64,000 nt of DNA from Subtercola boreus (GCF_006716115.1 NZ_VFOO01000001.1:2976001-3040000), one strand, 5' to 3'; shown: positions 18,475-27,853, counted from the stretch's first letter. Notes: generated from the sequence alone by a model not told the origin. Made by a program: numbers and translations.

Positions 18475-20207
18475 CAGCGGTCACCCTCGTGGTCGGTGCG
18501 GGCATCCGGAGCCTGGACGACTCCCGGGAGGGGGAGCTGCAGCGGCGCGCCGAGGCGCACCTGCTGCTGCTGCTCCTGCTGGTCGTGGTGGGACCGAGGC
18601 TTGTCGTAGGGCGAATGGTCGGGCGTGTGTTTCACGATCGGGATGGCCTGGGTGTTGGCTGCCTGGTCGGCCACCAGCCCCTGGATGTTCTGCGCGACCG
18701 GCGCCGTGCCGTCGATCGGTGAGAATCCGCCGGCGAAACCGACCACCCAGGTGTCTTTCGACCCGCCGCCCTGCGACGAGTTCACCACGAGCTCACCCTC
18801 GGGCAGCGCGACGCGGGTGAGCCCGCCGGGCAGCACCCAGATGTCCTTGCCGTCGTTGACGGCGAACGGGCGGAGGTCGGCGTGCCGCGGCCGCATGCCG
18901 TCTTCGACCAGCGTCGGGATCGTGGAGAGCTGGATGACCGGCTGCGCGATCCAGCCGCGGGGATCCTTGATCAGGCGTTTGCGAAGAGCGTCGAGTTCTT
19001 TCTTCGAGGCGGCGGGCCCGACGACCAGCCCCTTTCCACCCGAACCGTCGACGGGCTTCACGACGAGTTCGTCGAGCCTGTCGAGCACCTCCTCGAGCGC
19101 TCCCGGGTCTTCGAGTCGCCAGGTGTCGACGTTCGGCAGGAGCGGTTCCTCGCTGAGGTAGTACCTGATCAGGTCGGGGAGGTAGGTGTAGACGAGCTTG
19201 TCGTCGGCCACGCCATTGCCCACCGCGTTGGCGATGGTGACGTTGCCGAGCCGGGCGGCGAGCAGGATGCCCGGGGAGCCCAGCATCGAGTCCGCGCGGA
19301 ACTGCAACGGGTCGAGGAACTCGTCGTCGACGCGCCGGTAGATCACGTCGACGCGCGTCGGCCCCGCCGTCGTGCGCATCCAGACCCGGCCGCCCGAGCA
19401 GAACAGGTCGCGGCCCTCGACGAGCTCGATGCCCATCAGCCGCGCAAGCAGGGTGTGCTCGAAGTACGCCGAGTTGTAGACGCCGGGTGTCAGCACGACG
19501 ACGTTCGGGTCTTCGACGCCTTCCGGAGCGGATGCCCGCAGCGCCTGCAGCAGTTTGTTGGGGTAGTCGCCGACCGGCCGTACCCGCATCGACACGAACA
19601 GCTCGGGCAGGGTCTGAGCCATGACGCGGCGGTTGGAGATCACGTAACTCACGCCGGAGGGCACGCGCACGTTGTCCTCGAGCACCCGCCAGGCGCCCTG
19701 CTCGTCGCGGATCAGGTCGATGCCCGAGACCTGGATGCGTACGCCGTTCGCGCTCACGATGCCCGCCGCCTCACGGTGGAAGTGGCTCGACGAGCTCACG
19801 AGGCCGGCGGGGATGACGCCGTCGCGCACGGCGTTCTGGGAGCCGTAGATGTCGGCAAGGAAAGCCTCGAGCGCGCGGACGCGCTGCTTGATACCCGCTT
19901 CGACGCCGACCCATTCCTTTTGTTCTATGACGCGCGGCACCGCATCGAGCGGGAACGGACGCTCCTCGCCGGCGAAGTCGAAGGTCACACCCTGGGCGAG
20001 GTATGAGCTGGCGAGTGCGTCGGTGCGACCCCGCAGTTCCTCCTGCGTCATGCGGGCGAGAGCGTTGTAGATGTCCCTGTACGCTGCGCGGGCCTCGACC
20101 GGCGACGACGAGTCGGGCTCGGGGAACATCTCGTCGTAGGCGTGCGCACCTTTGATCGGCTTGCGGGGCAGGAGTGTGGCGCCATAGCCGGCGAACAGGT
20201 CAACCAT
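18474..20207 (-). CDS. Circularly permuted type-2 ATP-grasp protein
   Basis: A 577-residue protein starting MVDLFAGYGATLLPRKPIKG. It has the CP_ATPgrasp_2 features: GIDLIRDEQGAWRVLEDNVRVPSG, NPAV-like VGNGVADDKLVYTYLPDLIRYYL and VVKPVDGSGGKGLVVGP. The family is thought to ligate an amine to a carboxylate using ATP. It is the first gene of the operon and is 166 bp from the divergent exported-protein gene. The C-terminus (about residues 535-577) is a hydrophilic His/Gln-rich tail (SHHDQQEQQQQ) outside the conserved domain. Confidence 0.92.
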   Translation of the reverse strand: MVDLFAGYGATLLPRKPIKGAHAYDEMFPEPDSSSPVEARAAYRDIYNALARMTQEELRGRTDALASSYLAQGVTFDFAGEERPFPLDAVPRVIEQKEWVGVEAGIKQRVRALEAFLADIYGSQNAVRDGVIPAGLVSSSSHFHREAAGIVSANGVRIQVSGIDLIRDEQGAWRVLEDNVRVPSGVSYVISNRRVMAQTLPELFVSMRVRPVGDYPNKLLQALRASAPEGVEDPNVVVLTPGVYNSAYFEHTLLARLMGIELVEGRDLFCSGGRVWMRTTAGPTRVDVIYRRVDDEFLDPLQFRADSMLGSPGILLAARLGNVTIANAVGNGVADDKLVYTYLPDLIRYYLSEEPLLPNVDTWRLEDPGALEEVLDRLDELVVKPVDGSGGKGLVVGPAASKKELDALRKRLIKDPRGWIAQPVIQLSTIPTLVEDGMRPRHADLRPFAVNDGKDIWVLPGGLTRVALPEGELVVNSSQGGGSKDTWVVGFAGGFSPIDGTAPVAQNIQGLVADQAANTQAIPIVKHTPDHSPYDKPRSHHDQQEQQQQVRLGAPLQLPLPGVVQAPDARTDHEGDR

Positions 20208-20336
20208 GGTGTGAGCCTAGCGTCGCGGTGTTGCCGGTGTGTTTCCGGGAAGGCCCGCTGCTCCAATACACCATTGGGGTGAGTTAGCAAAATCCGTACC
20301 CCCCGAAGTGGTTGGATACTCCGGAACATCGGTCGT

Positions 20337-20351
20337 CGATGTCTCACATCG
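20337..20351. promoter_or_regulatory. Palindrome upstream of the small exported protein
   Basis: CGATGT-CTC-ACATCG is a perfect 6-bp inverted repeat ending 21 bp before the ATG at 20373. A second repeat CCAAT-N5-ATTGG lies at 20263-20277. Either may be an operator; no regulator is identified. Confidence 0.35.
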
Positions 20352-20372
20352 AAACCGACAGTTGGGGAAGTC

Positions 20373-20864
20373 ATGTCCAAGCACGTCAACAAGAAAAAGC
20401 GTATCGTCGCGATCGTCACCGCCGCAGTGCTGGTGCTCGGAGGAGGCGGCGCCGCCTTCGCCTACTGGACCTCGACCGGTACCGGTAACGGAACAACCAC
20501 GACCGGCACGAGCGTTGCGTTCGCCGTCGCACAGACCACGACCGCCGGTGGCCCCCTCACGCCCGGCGGGCCGCAGGAGACGGTCTCCTTCACCGTCACC
20601 AACCCGGGCACAGGCAACCAGCGACTGAACGCCGTCGCCGTCACCATCGAGAACACCGACGCCACCGCGTTCTCCGTGACCGTGGGCGGCAACCCCGCCT
20701 GCACCGCAGCGGACTACACGATCGGGACCATCACCGTGCCGACCGGCGACATTGCGCCCGGCGCACTCGTCACCGGCACCGTGGCGATCACCATGAACAA
20801 CCTGGGGACCAACCAGGACTCCTGCAAGCTCGCGGTCGTCCCCCTGCACTACGTCGCCAGCTAG
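20373..20864 (+). CDS. Small exported protein with SipW/TasA-type signal peptide
   Basis: A 163-residue exported protein. The N-terminus KKKRIVAIVTAAVLVLGGGGAAFAYWTSTGTG has the A-Y-W-T-S feature seen after signal peptides of SipW-dependent/TasA- and camelysin-like proteins. The mature domain is a single Thr-rich beta-sandwich with a C-terminal signature TNQDSCKLAVVPLHYVAS that recurs in the third gene of this cluster. GGGGAAG at 20364-20370 is a good ribosome-binding site. A fibre or matrix subunit role is inferred. No SipW-type peptidase is in the window. Confidence 0.8.
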   Translation: MSKHVNKKKRIVAIVTAAVLVLGGGGAAFAYWTSTGTGNGTTTTGTSVAFAVAQTTTAGGPLTPGGPQETVSFTVTNPGTGNQRLNAVAVTIENTDATAFSVTVGGNPACTAADYTIGTITVPTGDIAPGALVTGTVAITMNNLGTNQDSCKLAVVPLHYVAS

Positions 20865-20942
20865 CTCACCGACCGCGTGACATCCGCTTCGCAGTACCGG
20901 ATGCCCCGCCCTTCAGAAACAGGTCGAACGGCGAGCTGAACC

Positions 20943-23900
20943 ATGAGCGCCGCACCACCCCGTCACGGCAGGCGTACCCACAGATCATCGTGGGTGCGCC
21001 TGCCGTTCGGCGTGCGTGCACGCTCGCAGTCGTGGCTGAGCGGGATGCTTGTGCTGCTCCTGCTCGCCGTCGGAACCCTCGCCGTCGGAGTGACGGCTGA
21101 CGCCTTCTGGCGGAGCACCGGGCAGACTGCCGGGTCGGCGACCACGGGAACCCTGAACCCGCCGACCGCCGTCACCGCGTCGGCCACCGCCGGCACCTCC
21201 ACTGTGAGCGTCGGCTGGACAGCGTCGACGGGCCTCACGACGCCGACGGGGTACTACGTCACGCGCACCTCGGGCGGAACGACGACAGCAGCCTGCGGCA
21301 GTTCGGCCACGACCCTTCTCTCCGCGACATCCTGCACCGACTCAGGCGTTCCCGACGGGAGCTACACCTACACCGTCACGGCGGTCTTCCGCACGTGGAG
21401 CGCGCCGAGTGCCCCGAGCGGCTCGGTCACGATCCTCGTGGCGACGAAGCTCGCGTTCGGCACCCAGCCGAGCACCACGGTGGCGGGAACGACCATCACC
21501 CCCGCGGTGACCGTCGCACTGCAGAGCGTTTCTGGCACTGCGGTGCAGATCGCCAACGTCGCAGTGACGATCGCACTCGGCACGAACCCGGCAACCGGCA
21601 CGCTCTCGGGAACCCTCACCGCGAACACGAACGCGAGCGGTGTGGCGACCTTCTCGTCGCTCTCGATCAACAGGTCCGGCGTCGGCTACACGCTCGTGGC
21701 GACGAGCTCCGGCCTGACAGCGGCGACGAGCTCGGCCTTCACCGTCACGCCGGCCGCGGCGACGAAGCTCGTCTTCACGTCAGCGACCCGCTCCGCTACC
21801 GCCTCGGCCACCACGAACGGCAGCGCCATCACCGTTCAACGCCAGGACGCGCTCGGCAACCCGGCGCCGGTGGCCGGCGCGACCACGCTGACCCTGTCGT
21901 CGAACTCGGCGGGCACGGCGGTGTTCGCGCCGACGAGCGGTGCGGCATCCAGCACCGTCAGCTTCGCCGCCCTGTCAAGCACCGCCACGTTCTACTACGG
22001 CGACACCGCGGCAGGCTCACCCACCATCACCGCCGCGATCGCCGGGCTCACTTCGGCGACGCAGACCGAGACCGTCACCCCCGCTGCCGCCTCGAAACTC
22101 GTCTTCACGTCGGCGAGCAGCAGTGCGATCGCCTCGGCGACGACCAACGGCAGCGCCCTCACGGTGCAGCAGCAGGATGCGTTCGGCAACCCGGTCGTCT
22201 TCGCTTCCCTCACGACTCTCGGGCTGACCTCGAGCACCACGGGCACGGCGGTGTTCGCGCCGACGAGCGGTGCGGCATCCGGAACCGTCAGCTTCGCCGC
22301 CGGAGCGAGCACGGCGACCTTCTACTATGGCGACACCGTGGCGGGCACACCGACGGTCACCGCTGCTGTCGCGGGTCTCACCTCGGCGACGCAGAACGAG
22401 ACCATCACCGCGGCGGTCGCCTCGAAGCTCGTCTTCACCTCGGCAGCACTCACGTCGAGCGCATCGGCGACGACCAACGGCACCGCGATCACCGTTCAGC
22501 GGCAGGATTCCTTCGGCAACCCCGTCGTCTTCGCCTCCGCGACGACACTCGGGCTGGCATCGACGACGACGGGTACGGCGGTCTTCGCCCCCACCTTCGG
22601 TGCTGCGGCCACGACGGTGACCTTCGCGGCCGGTTCCAGTACAGCGACGTTTCACTACGGCGACACCAGGGCGGGCAGCCCCACGATCACGGCGACGGTT
22701 GCCGGTCTGACCTCCGCGACGCAGGCCGAGACCATCACGGCGGCAACAGGGTCCACGCTGGTCATCACCTCCGCGCCGAGCAGCCAGGTCGCCTCCGCGA
22801 CCACGAACGGCAGCGCGATCACCGTGCAGCGGCAGGACGCGTTCGGCAACGCAGCGCCGTTCGGGTCGGCCACCACGCTCGGGCTGACCTCGAACTCCAC
22901 GGGCACAGCGGTGTTCGCGCCGACGAGCGGTGCGGCATCCACGGCCGTCACCTTCGCCGCGGGTTCGAGCACCGCCACCTTCTACTACGGCGACACCAAG
23001 GCCGGCAGCCCCACGATCACAGCCGCCGTGGCGGGGCTCACATCCGCCACCCAGACCGAGACCGTGACGGCGGCGACCGCGACGAAACTCGTGTTCACGT
23101 CGACCGCTGCCAGCCAGGCTGCCTCGGCGACGACGACGGGCAGCGCGATAACCGTGCAGCGCCAGGATGCCTTCGGGAACCCCTCGGCCGTGGTCGGGGC
23201 GACGACACTCACGCTCACCTCGAACTCGGCCGGGACGGCCGTGTTCGCGCCGACGAGTGGTGCAGCATCCACGGCCGTCAGCTTCGCCGCGGGTTCGAGC
23301 ACCGCCACCTTCTACTACGGCGACACCAGGGCCGGCACACCGACCATCACCGCGACGCTCTCGGGGCTCACCTCGGCGACCCAGGCGCAGACCGTGACGG
23401 CTGCGGCAGCATCGAAGCTCGTGTTCACGACGACCGCCAGCAGCCAGGCGGCCTCGGCGACCACGAACGGCAGCGCGATCACCGTGCAGCGCCAGGACAC
23501 GTTCGGGAACCCCTCGGCCGTCGGCGGGGTGACGACGCTCACTCTCACGTCGAACTCGACCGGCACCGCGATCTTCGCGCCCACCAGCGGGGCGTCCGCA
23601 ACGGCCGTGACCTTCGCGGCGGGCTCCAGCACAGCGACGTTCTACTACGGCGACACCCGGGCCGGCACACCGACCATCACAGCCGCTCTGGCGGGGCTCA
23701 GCTCGGCGACGCAGAACGAGACGATCACCGCCCTCGCCGCGTCGAAGCTAGGCTTCACCTCGGCTCCGTTCACGGCCAGCGCATCGACGACCACGAACAG
23801 CGGCGCGATCACCGTGCAGAGGCAGGACGCGTTCGGCAACGCGATCACGTCGGGCACCGCGACCACGCTGACCCTCACGTCGAATTCCACCGGGACCGCG

Positions 23901-25094
23901 TTCTTCGCCCCTACCAGTGGCGCCAACGCCACGGCGACCGTGACGATCCCGGCCCTCTCCGACACGGGGACGTTCTTCTGCGCCGACACGAAGTCGGGCA
24001 CTCCGGTGATCACCGCGGCCACCTCCGGCCTCACCTCGGCCACCCAGACCGAGACGATCACGGCCGCGAGCGCGACGAAGCTGGTGTTCACGTCGGTAGC
24101 CTCGTCGGCCATCGCGTCGGCGACCACGAACAGTTCCGCGATCACGGTGCAGCGCCAGGACCAGTTCAGCAACCCGGCAGCCGTCGCCTCGGCCACCACG
24201 CTGACCCTGGCCTCGAACTCCACCGGCACCGCGATCTTCGCCCCGACCAACGGCACCGGCGGATCGGCTGTGACCTTCGCTGCCACCTCGGACAGCGCGA
24301 CCTTCTACTACGGCGACACCAAGGCGGGCACGCCGACGATCACGGCATCGCTGTCAGGCCTCACCTCTGCGACGCAGGCCGAGACGATCACCGTCGCGGC
24401 CGCTGCGAAACTGGCGTTCACCTCGGCTGCGTTCAGCGCTGTCGCCTCGACGACGACCAACAGCAGCGCGATCACCGTGCAGCGCCAGGATACCTTCGGC
24501 AACGCAGTGATCGCCGCGGCGGCAGCGACCCTGACACTCACCTCGGACTCCACGGGACAGACGATCTTCGCCCCGGCGACTCTGGCGACCAGCACGGCCG
24601 CCGTCGCGATCCCGGCGAACGCCAGCACCGCCACGTTCTACTACGCAGACCGCAAAGCGGGCACACCCACCATCACTGCAGCCCTGTCGGGACTGACATC
24701 GGCAACGCAAGCCGGGACCATCACCGCCGCGGCCACTGCGACGCTGAGCTTCGACCAGGGTCCACCGGCCACCATCGCATCGGGTGTGGCCTTCTCGGCA
24801 CTCCGGGTCCTGTCTGTCGACGCCTTCGGCAACCCGACGACGACCACGGTGACCCTGACCATCGAGAACAATCCGTCTCTGGCGGGACTCGGCCGCCTGT
24901 ACAACGCCGCGAACCAGTCGACGGTGCCGATCACCGTGACCACGGACAGCGTGACGGGTCTCGGTAGTTATGTGGGTGTCAAGATCGCCGGCGCGCTCCT
25001 GTCGCTCGGCGCCGGAGGTTCTCCTTACACTCTGCGGGCGGCGTCAGGCTCCGTGTTCGTCATCAGCAGCGGCTTCGCCGTGACCGGGCTCTGA
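20943..25094 (+). CDS. Large exported protein: FN3 domain plus nine 110-residue Ig-like repeats
   Basis: A 1383-residue exported adhesin- or matrix-like protein. After a basic head, a signal-anchor (LSGMLVLLLLAVGTLAVGVTADAFW) leads into FWRSTGQT, again SipW-like. A fibronectin-III domain (about 75-160) and one divergent Ig-like domain (about 165-270) are followed by nine tandem repeats (residues ~273-1264), each opening with (A)(T/S)KLVFTS and containing AITVQRQDAFGNP, GTAVFAPTSGAA, TFYYGDT and GLTSATQ. A degenerate tenth unit forms the C-terminus. No sorting signal is present in this frame. The gene starts 78 bp after the small exported protein and is followed 25 bp later by the third gene of the cluster. 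Confidence 0.88.
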   Translation: MSAAPPRHGRRTHRSSWVRLPFGVRARSQSWLSGMLVLLLLAVGTLAVGVTADAFWRSTGQTAGSATTGTLNPPTAVTASATAGTSTVSVGWTASTGLTTPTGYYVTRTSGGTTTAACGSSATTLLSATSCTDSGVPDGSYTYTVTAVFRTWSAPSAPSGSVTILVATKLAFGTQPSTTVAGTTITPAVTVALQSVSGTAVQIANVAVTIALGTNPATGTLSGTLTANTNASGVATFSSLSINRSGVGYTLVATSSGLTAATSSAFTVTPAAATKLVFTSATRSATASATTNGSAITVQRQDALGNPAPVAGATTLTLSSNSAGTAVFAPTSGAASSTVSFAALSSTATFYYGDTAAGSPTITAAIAGLTSATQTETVTPAAASKLVFTSASSSAIASATTNGSALTVQQQDAFGNPVVFASLTTLGLTSSTTGTAVFAPTSGAASGTVSFAAGASTATFYYGDTVAGTPTVTAAVAGLTSATQNETITAAVASKLVFTSAALTSSASATTNGTAITVQRQDSFGNPVVFASATTLGLASTTTGTAVFAPTFGAAATTVTFAAGSSTATFHYGDTRAGSPTITATVAGLTSATQAETITAATGSTLVITSAPSSQVASATTNGSAITVQRQDAFGNAAPFGSATTLGLTSNSTGTAVFAPTSGAASTAVTFAAGSSTATFYYGDTKAGSPTITAAVAGLTSATQTETVTAATATKLVFTSTAASQAASATTTGSAITVQRQDAFGNPSAVVGATTLTLTSNSAGTAVFAPTSGAASTAVSFAAGSSTATFYYGDTRAGTPTITATLSGLTSATQAQTVTAAAASKLVFTTTASSQAASATTNGSAITVQRQDTFGNPSAVGGVTTLTLTSNSTGTAIFAPTSGASATAVTFAAGSSTATFYYGDTRAGTPTITAALAGLSSATQNETITALAASKLGFTSAPFTASASTTTNSGAITVQRQDAFGNAITSGTATTLTLTSNSTGTAFFAPTSGANATATVTIPALSDTGTFFCADTKSGTPVITAATSGLTSATQTETITAASATKLVFTSVASSAIASATTNSSAITVQRQDQFSNPAAVASATTLTLASNSTGTAIFAPTNGTGGSAVTFAATSDSATFYYGDTKAGTPTITASLSGLTSATQAETITVAAAAKLAFTSAAFSAVASTTTNSSAITVQRQDTFGNAVIAAAAATLTLTSDSTGQTIFAPATLATSTAAVAIPANASTATFYYADRKAGTPTITAALSGLTSATQAGTITAAATATLSFDQGPPATIASGVAFSALRVLSVDAFGNPTTTTVTLTIENNPSLAGLGRLYNAANQSTVPITVTTDSVTGLGSYVGVKIAGALLSLGAGGSPYTLRAASGSVFVISSGFAVTGL
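21759..24734 (+). repeat. Nine in-frame tandem repeats of 330-333 bp
   Basis: The nine units fill 2976 bp: seven of 330 bp and two (the seventh and ninth) with one extra codon. Units 2 to 6 are the most alike; the seventh and ninth are the most divergent (FFCADTKSG and YYADRKAG replace YYGDT(K/R)AG). High DNA similarity makes unit-number variation by recombination likely. The same base composition opens long spurious frames on both strands here. Confidence 0.95.
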
Positions 25095-25119
25095 TGCGGG
25101 CCTCGAACGGGGTGAGCGC

Positions 25120-25761
25120 GTGACCGGCGCCGCGAGCTGCGAACTGTCGAACACCGGGCTGCCCGTCGCCGCGTTCGTGATCGTCGGGCTAATTTTCCTG
25201 CTCGCCGGGGTGGCCGCATTCGTGGTGTTCGGCGCGCGGGGCCGGCGGGCCCGCGCTGGCGGTGCGCTGGTGCTGCTTCTCGTCGTGGCCGGGACTCTCG
25301 GGGTTGCCGGCGGAGCGCCTTCCGCGCAGGCCGCGTCGGTGGGCGCAGCCGTCACGACAGCTGACGACTGTCCCGACGGCGGCGGCGCCAGCGGCGGCGG
25401 AGGCGGCGGCGGCGCGGACAACACGCTCACGATCATCCAGACCTCGGTGAACACCGGGATCGTGCCGGGCTCGACGCCTACGACGCTGGCCGGAACCATC
25501 ACCAACTATGGCACCGCGAGCGCCCCCATCACCACCGTGACCGTGTCGATCGAGAGCGTCTCGAAGGCGCCCGGGGCGGTCGACGGGCCGTGCGACGCTA
25601 GCGACTACGTGCTGCGGGACGCCGCGATGCCGGTCGGACGCACGCTGGCACCCGAGGAGGCGGCCGGGTTCAGCGGAGCATCCATCGGGTTCAGTGAGAA
25701 GGGCACGAACCAGGACGCCTGCAAGAGCGCCACCCTGCACCTGCTCTACGTGAGCTCGTGA
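25120..25761 (+). CDS. Exported protein with N-terminal sorting-signal-like module and TasA/SipW-like domain
   Basis: Taken from the GTG at 25120 this is 213 residues. It opens with CELSNTG, a hydrophobic helix and GARGRRARA, a pattern that normally ends an LPXTG-anchored protein, then a second hydrophobic stretch ending SAQA|ASVG that is a normal signal peptide, a poly-Gly linker (about 88-98) and a beta-sandwich ending TNQDACKSATLHLLYVSS, like the gene at 20373. Alternative GTG starts at 25222 and 25225 would leave only the ordinary signal peptide. The sorting-like part could instead belong to the preceding 1383-residue protein through a frameshift, because this frame is open from 25084. 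The start is therefore uncertain. Confidence 0.65.
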   Translation: MTGAASCELSNTGLPVAAFVIVGLIFLLAGVAAFVVFGARGRRARAGGALVLLLVVAGTLGVAGGAPSAQAASVGAAVTTADDCPDGGGASGGGGGGGADNTLTIIQTSVNTGIVPGSTPTTLAGTITNYGTASAPITTVTVSIESVSKAPGAVDGPCDASDYVLRDAAMPVGRTLAPEEAAGFSGASIGFSEKGTNQDACKSATLHLLYVSS

Positions 25762-25774
25762 CGGAACGGGCGGG

Positions 25775-27811
25775 CTAGCGGAGGAACGCCGCCGCGACCC
25801 CGGCGTCGACCGGGATGTGGAGGCCCGTGGTGTGGCTGAGGTCGGCGCTGCAGAGTACGAACACCGCGTTGGCGACGTTCTCGGGCAGCACCTCGCGCTT
25901 CAGCAGGGTGCGCTGGGCGTAGTACAGGCCGAGCTCCTCCTCCGGTACGCCGTAGGTCGCGGCGCGCTTGGCGCCCCAGCCTCCCGAGAAGATGCCCGAT
26001 CCGCGCACGACGCCATCGGGGTTGATGCCGTTGACCTTGACGCCGTAGCCTCCGAGCTCGGCGGCCAGCAGGCGCACCTGGTGGGACTGGTCGGCCTTCG
26101 TCGAGGAGTAGCCGATGTTGTCGGGCCCCGCGAAGATCGAGTTCTTCGATGAGATGTAGACGATGTCCCCGCCGAGTTTCTGGTCGATGAGCACGCGCGC
26201 GGCGGCCTTCGAGACGAAGAACGATCCCTTCGACATGACGTCGTGCTGGATGTCCCAGTCCGCCTCCGAGGTTTCGAGCAGCGAGCGCGCCAGCACCAGG
26301 CCGGCGTTGTTCACGACGAGGTCGAGCCCGCCGAATGCCAGCACGGCGGCGTGCACCGACGCGATGACCTCCGCCTCGCTGGTGACGTCGGCCTTGACGC
26401 CGATCGCGACATCCGTGTTCCCGATCTCGGCGGCTGCGGCCTGCGCCTTCGCGAGGTCGAGGTCGGCGATGACGACACATGCGCCTTCCGCCGCGAGGCG
26501 GTGCGCGATGGCCTTGCCGATACCGGATGCCGCTCCGGTCACGAGGGCGATGCGGGTGGCGAGCGGCTTGGGCTTCGGCATCCGCGCGAGCTTCGCCTCC
26601 TCGAGCGCCCAGTACTCGATGCGGAACTTCTCGGCCTCGGAGATCGGCGCGTACGTCGACAGCGCCTCGGCGCCGCGCATCGCGTTGATCGCGTTGACGA
26701 AGTACTCGCCGGCGACCCGGGCGGTCTGCTTGTTGGCGCCCCAGCTGAACATGCCGACGCCCGGGATCATGACGATCGCCGGGTCAGCACCGCGAATCGC
26801 GGGCGAGTCGGCGGTGGCGTTGCGGTCGTAGTAGGCCTGGTAGTCGACGCGGTACTGCTCGCCGAGCTCGGCAAGACGAGCGACCGACTCCTCGACCGTC
26901 GCGGTGGCCGGCAGGTCGAGCACGAGCGGCTTGACCTTGGTGCGGAGGAAGTGGTCGGGGCAGCTGGTGCCCAGGTCGGCGAGCCGCGGGTGCTCGGTGC
27001 TGCTGAGGAAGTCGAGCACCTCGGGGCTGTCGGTGAAGTGGCCGACCTGCACCTTGTCGGTCGAGACGAGGGCACGGATGTGCGGCGCCAGCAGCGCCGC
27101 CTTCGCGCGCCGTTCCTCCTCGGGGAGGGCCTCGTAACCCGCAAGCACGGGGCCGAACGGCTCGGCCCTGCCGTGTTCGGCGATGTACGCCTCGGCGGTG
27201 TCGACGATCCAGAGCGAGTTCGCCTCGGCCTCGTCGCTCGTGTCGCCCCAGGCGGTGATGCCGTGTCCGCCGAGGATCGCGCCGATCGTGCCGGGGTTCT
27301 CCGCCTTGATACGGGCCATGTCGAGGCCGAGCTGGAAGCCGGGGCGACGCCAGTCGACCCACGCGACCCTGTCGCCGAAGATCGTCTTCGTGAGCGCTTC
27401 GCCGTCGGCCGACGTCGCGACGGCGATGCCCGAGTCGGGGTGGAGGTGATCGACATGCGCTGCGTCCACGAGAGCGTGCATGCTCGTGTCGATCGACGGG
27501 GCGGCCCCGCCCTTGCCGAACAGCACGTACGGGAAGGCCTCGATCATCTCGTCTTCGCGCTCGACGCCGGGGTAGACATCCACCAGGTCGCGGAAGCGGT
27601 CGAGGCGGAGCACGGAGAGACCGGATTCGGTCAGTGTTCCGAGGTCCCCACCCGACCCCTTCACCCAGAGCAGCTCGACCGGCTTGCCGGAGGCGGGGTC
27701 GATCTCGGTGCCCTTCGCTGAGGTGTTCCCGCCGGCGTAATTCGTGACCCGTGGGTCGGAGCCGAGCCGATTCGACCGTGCGATGAGGTCGGCTTTCGGG
27801 GTGGATGTCAT
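25775..27811 (-). CDS. rhaEW: Bifunctional rhamnulose-1-phosphate aldolase / L-lactaldehyde dehydrogenase (copy 1)
   Basis: A 678-residue fusion that splits L-rhamnulose-1-phosphate into dihydroxyacetone phosphate and L-lactaldehyde, then oxidises the aldehyde to L-lactate. Residues 1-~400 are a class II (metal) aldolase with YAGGNTSAKG, HVDHLHPDSG and GHGITAWG. Residues ~418-678 are a short-chain dehydrogenase with TGAASGIG (425-432), NNAG and the YSSTK catalytic Tyr/Lys (about 568/572). It is transcribed divergently from the DeoR-rha operon from a near-perfect promoter (27854-27882). A second full-length copy lies at 40253-42289 and is alike end to end. Confidence 0.95.
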   Translation of the reverse strand: MTSTPKADLIARSNRLGSDPRVTNYAGGNTSAKGTEIDPASGKPVELLWVKGSGGDLGTLTESGLSVLRLDRFRDLVDVYPGVEREDEMIEAFPYVLFGKGGAAPSIDTSMHALVDAAHVDHLHPDSGIAVATSADGEALTKTIFGDRVAWVDWRRPGFQLGLDMARIKAENPGTIGAILGGHGITAWGDTSDEAEANSLWIVDTAEAYIAEHGRAEPFGPVLAGYEALPEEERRAKAALLAPHIRALVSTDKVQVGHFTDSPEVLDFLSSTEHPRLADLGTSCPDHFLRTKVKPLVLDLPATATVEESVARLAELGEQYRVDYQAYYDRNATADSPAIRGADPAIVMIPGVGMFSWGANKQTARVAGEYFVNAINAMRGAEALSTYAPISEAEKFRIEYWALEEAKLARMPKPKPLATRIALVTGAASGIGKAIAHRLAAEGACVVIADLDLAKAQAAAAEIGNTDVAIGVKADVTSEAEVIASVHAAVLAFGGLDLVVNNAGLVLARSLLETSEADWDIQHDVMSKGSFFVSKAAARVLIDQKLGGDIVYISSKNSIFAGPDNIGYSSTKADQSHQVRLLAAELGGYGVKVNGINPDGVVRGSGIFSGGWGAKRAATYGVPEEELGLYYAQRTLLKREVLPENVANAVFVLCSADLSHTTGLHIPVDAGVAAAFLR

Positions 27812-27853
27812 GACGGGAGTCCTTCGACGATGGAGGGTGTGGGGGGCGGGGCC

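Noticed and set aside
21759-24734. Regularly spaced repeats as a possible CRISPR array
   Set aside because: The units are 330 bp, continuous and coding, with no short repeats or unique spacers. No cas genes are present.
21395-24967. A 1190-codon open frame overlapping the repeat protein in another plus-strand frame
   Set aside because: It is rich in His/Arg/Asp text with no domain, has no ribosome-binding site and exists only because the repeated GC-rich DNA keeps all frames open. The exported repeat protein in the other frame has a signal peptide and clear domains.
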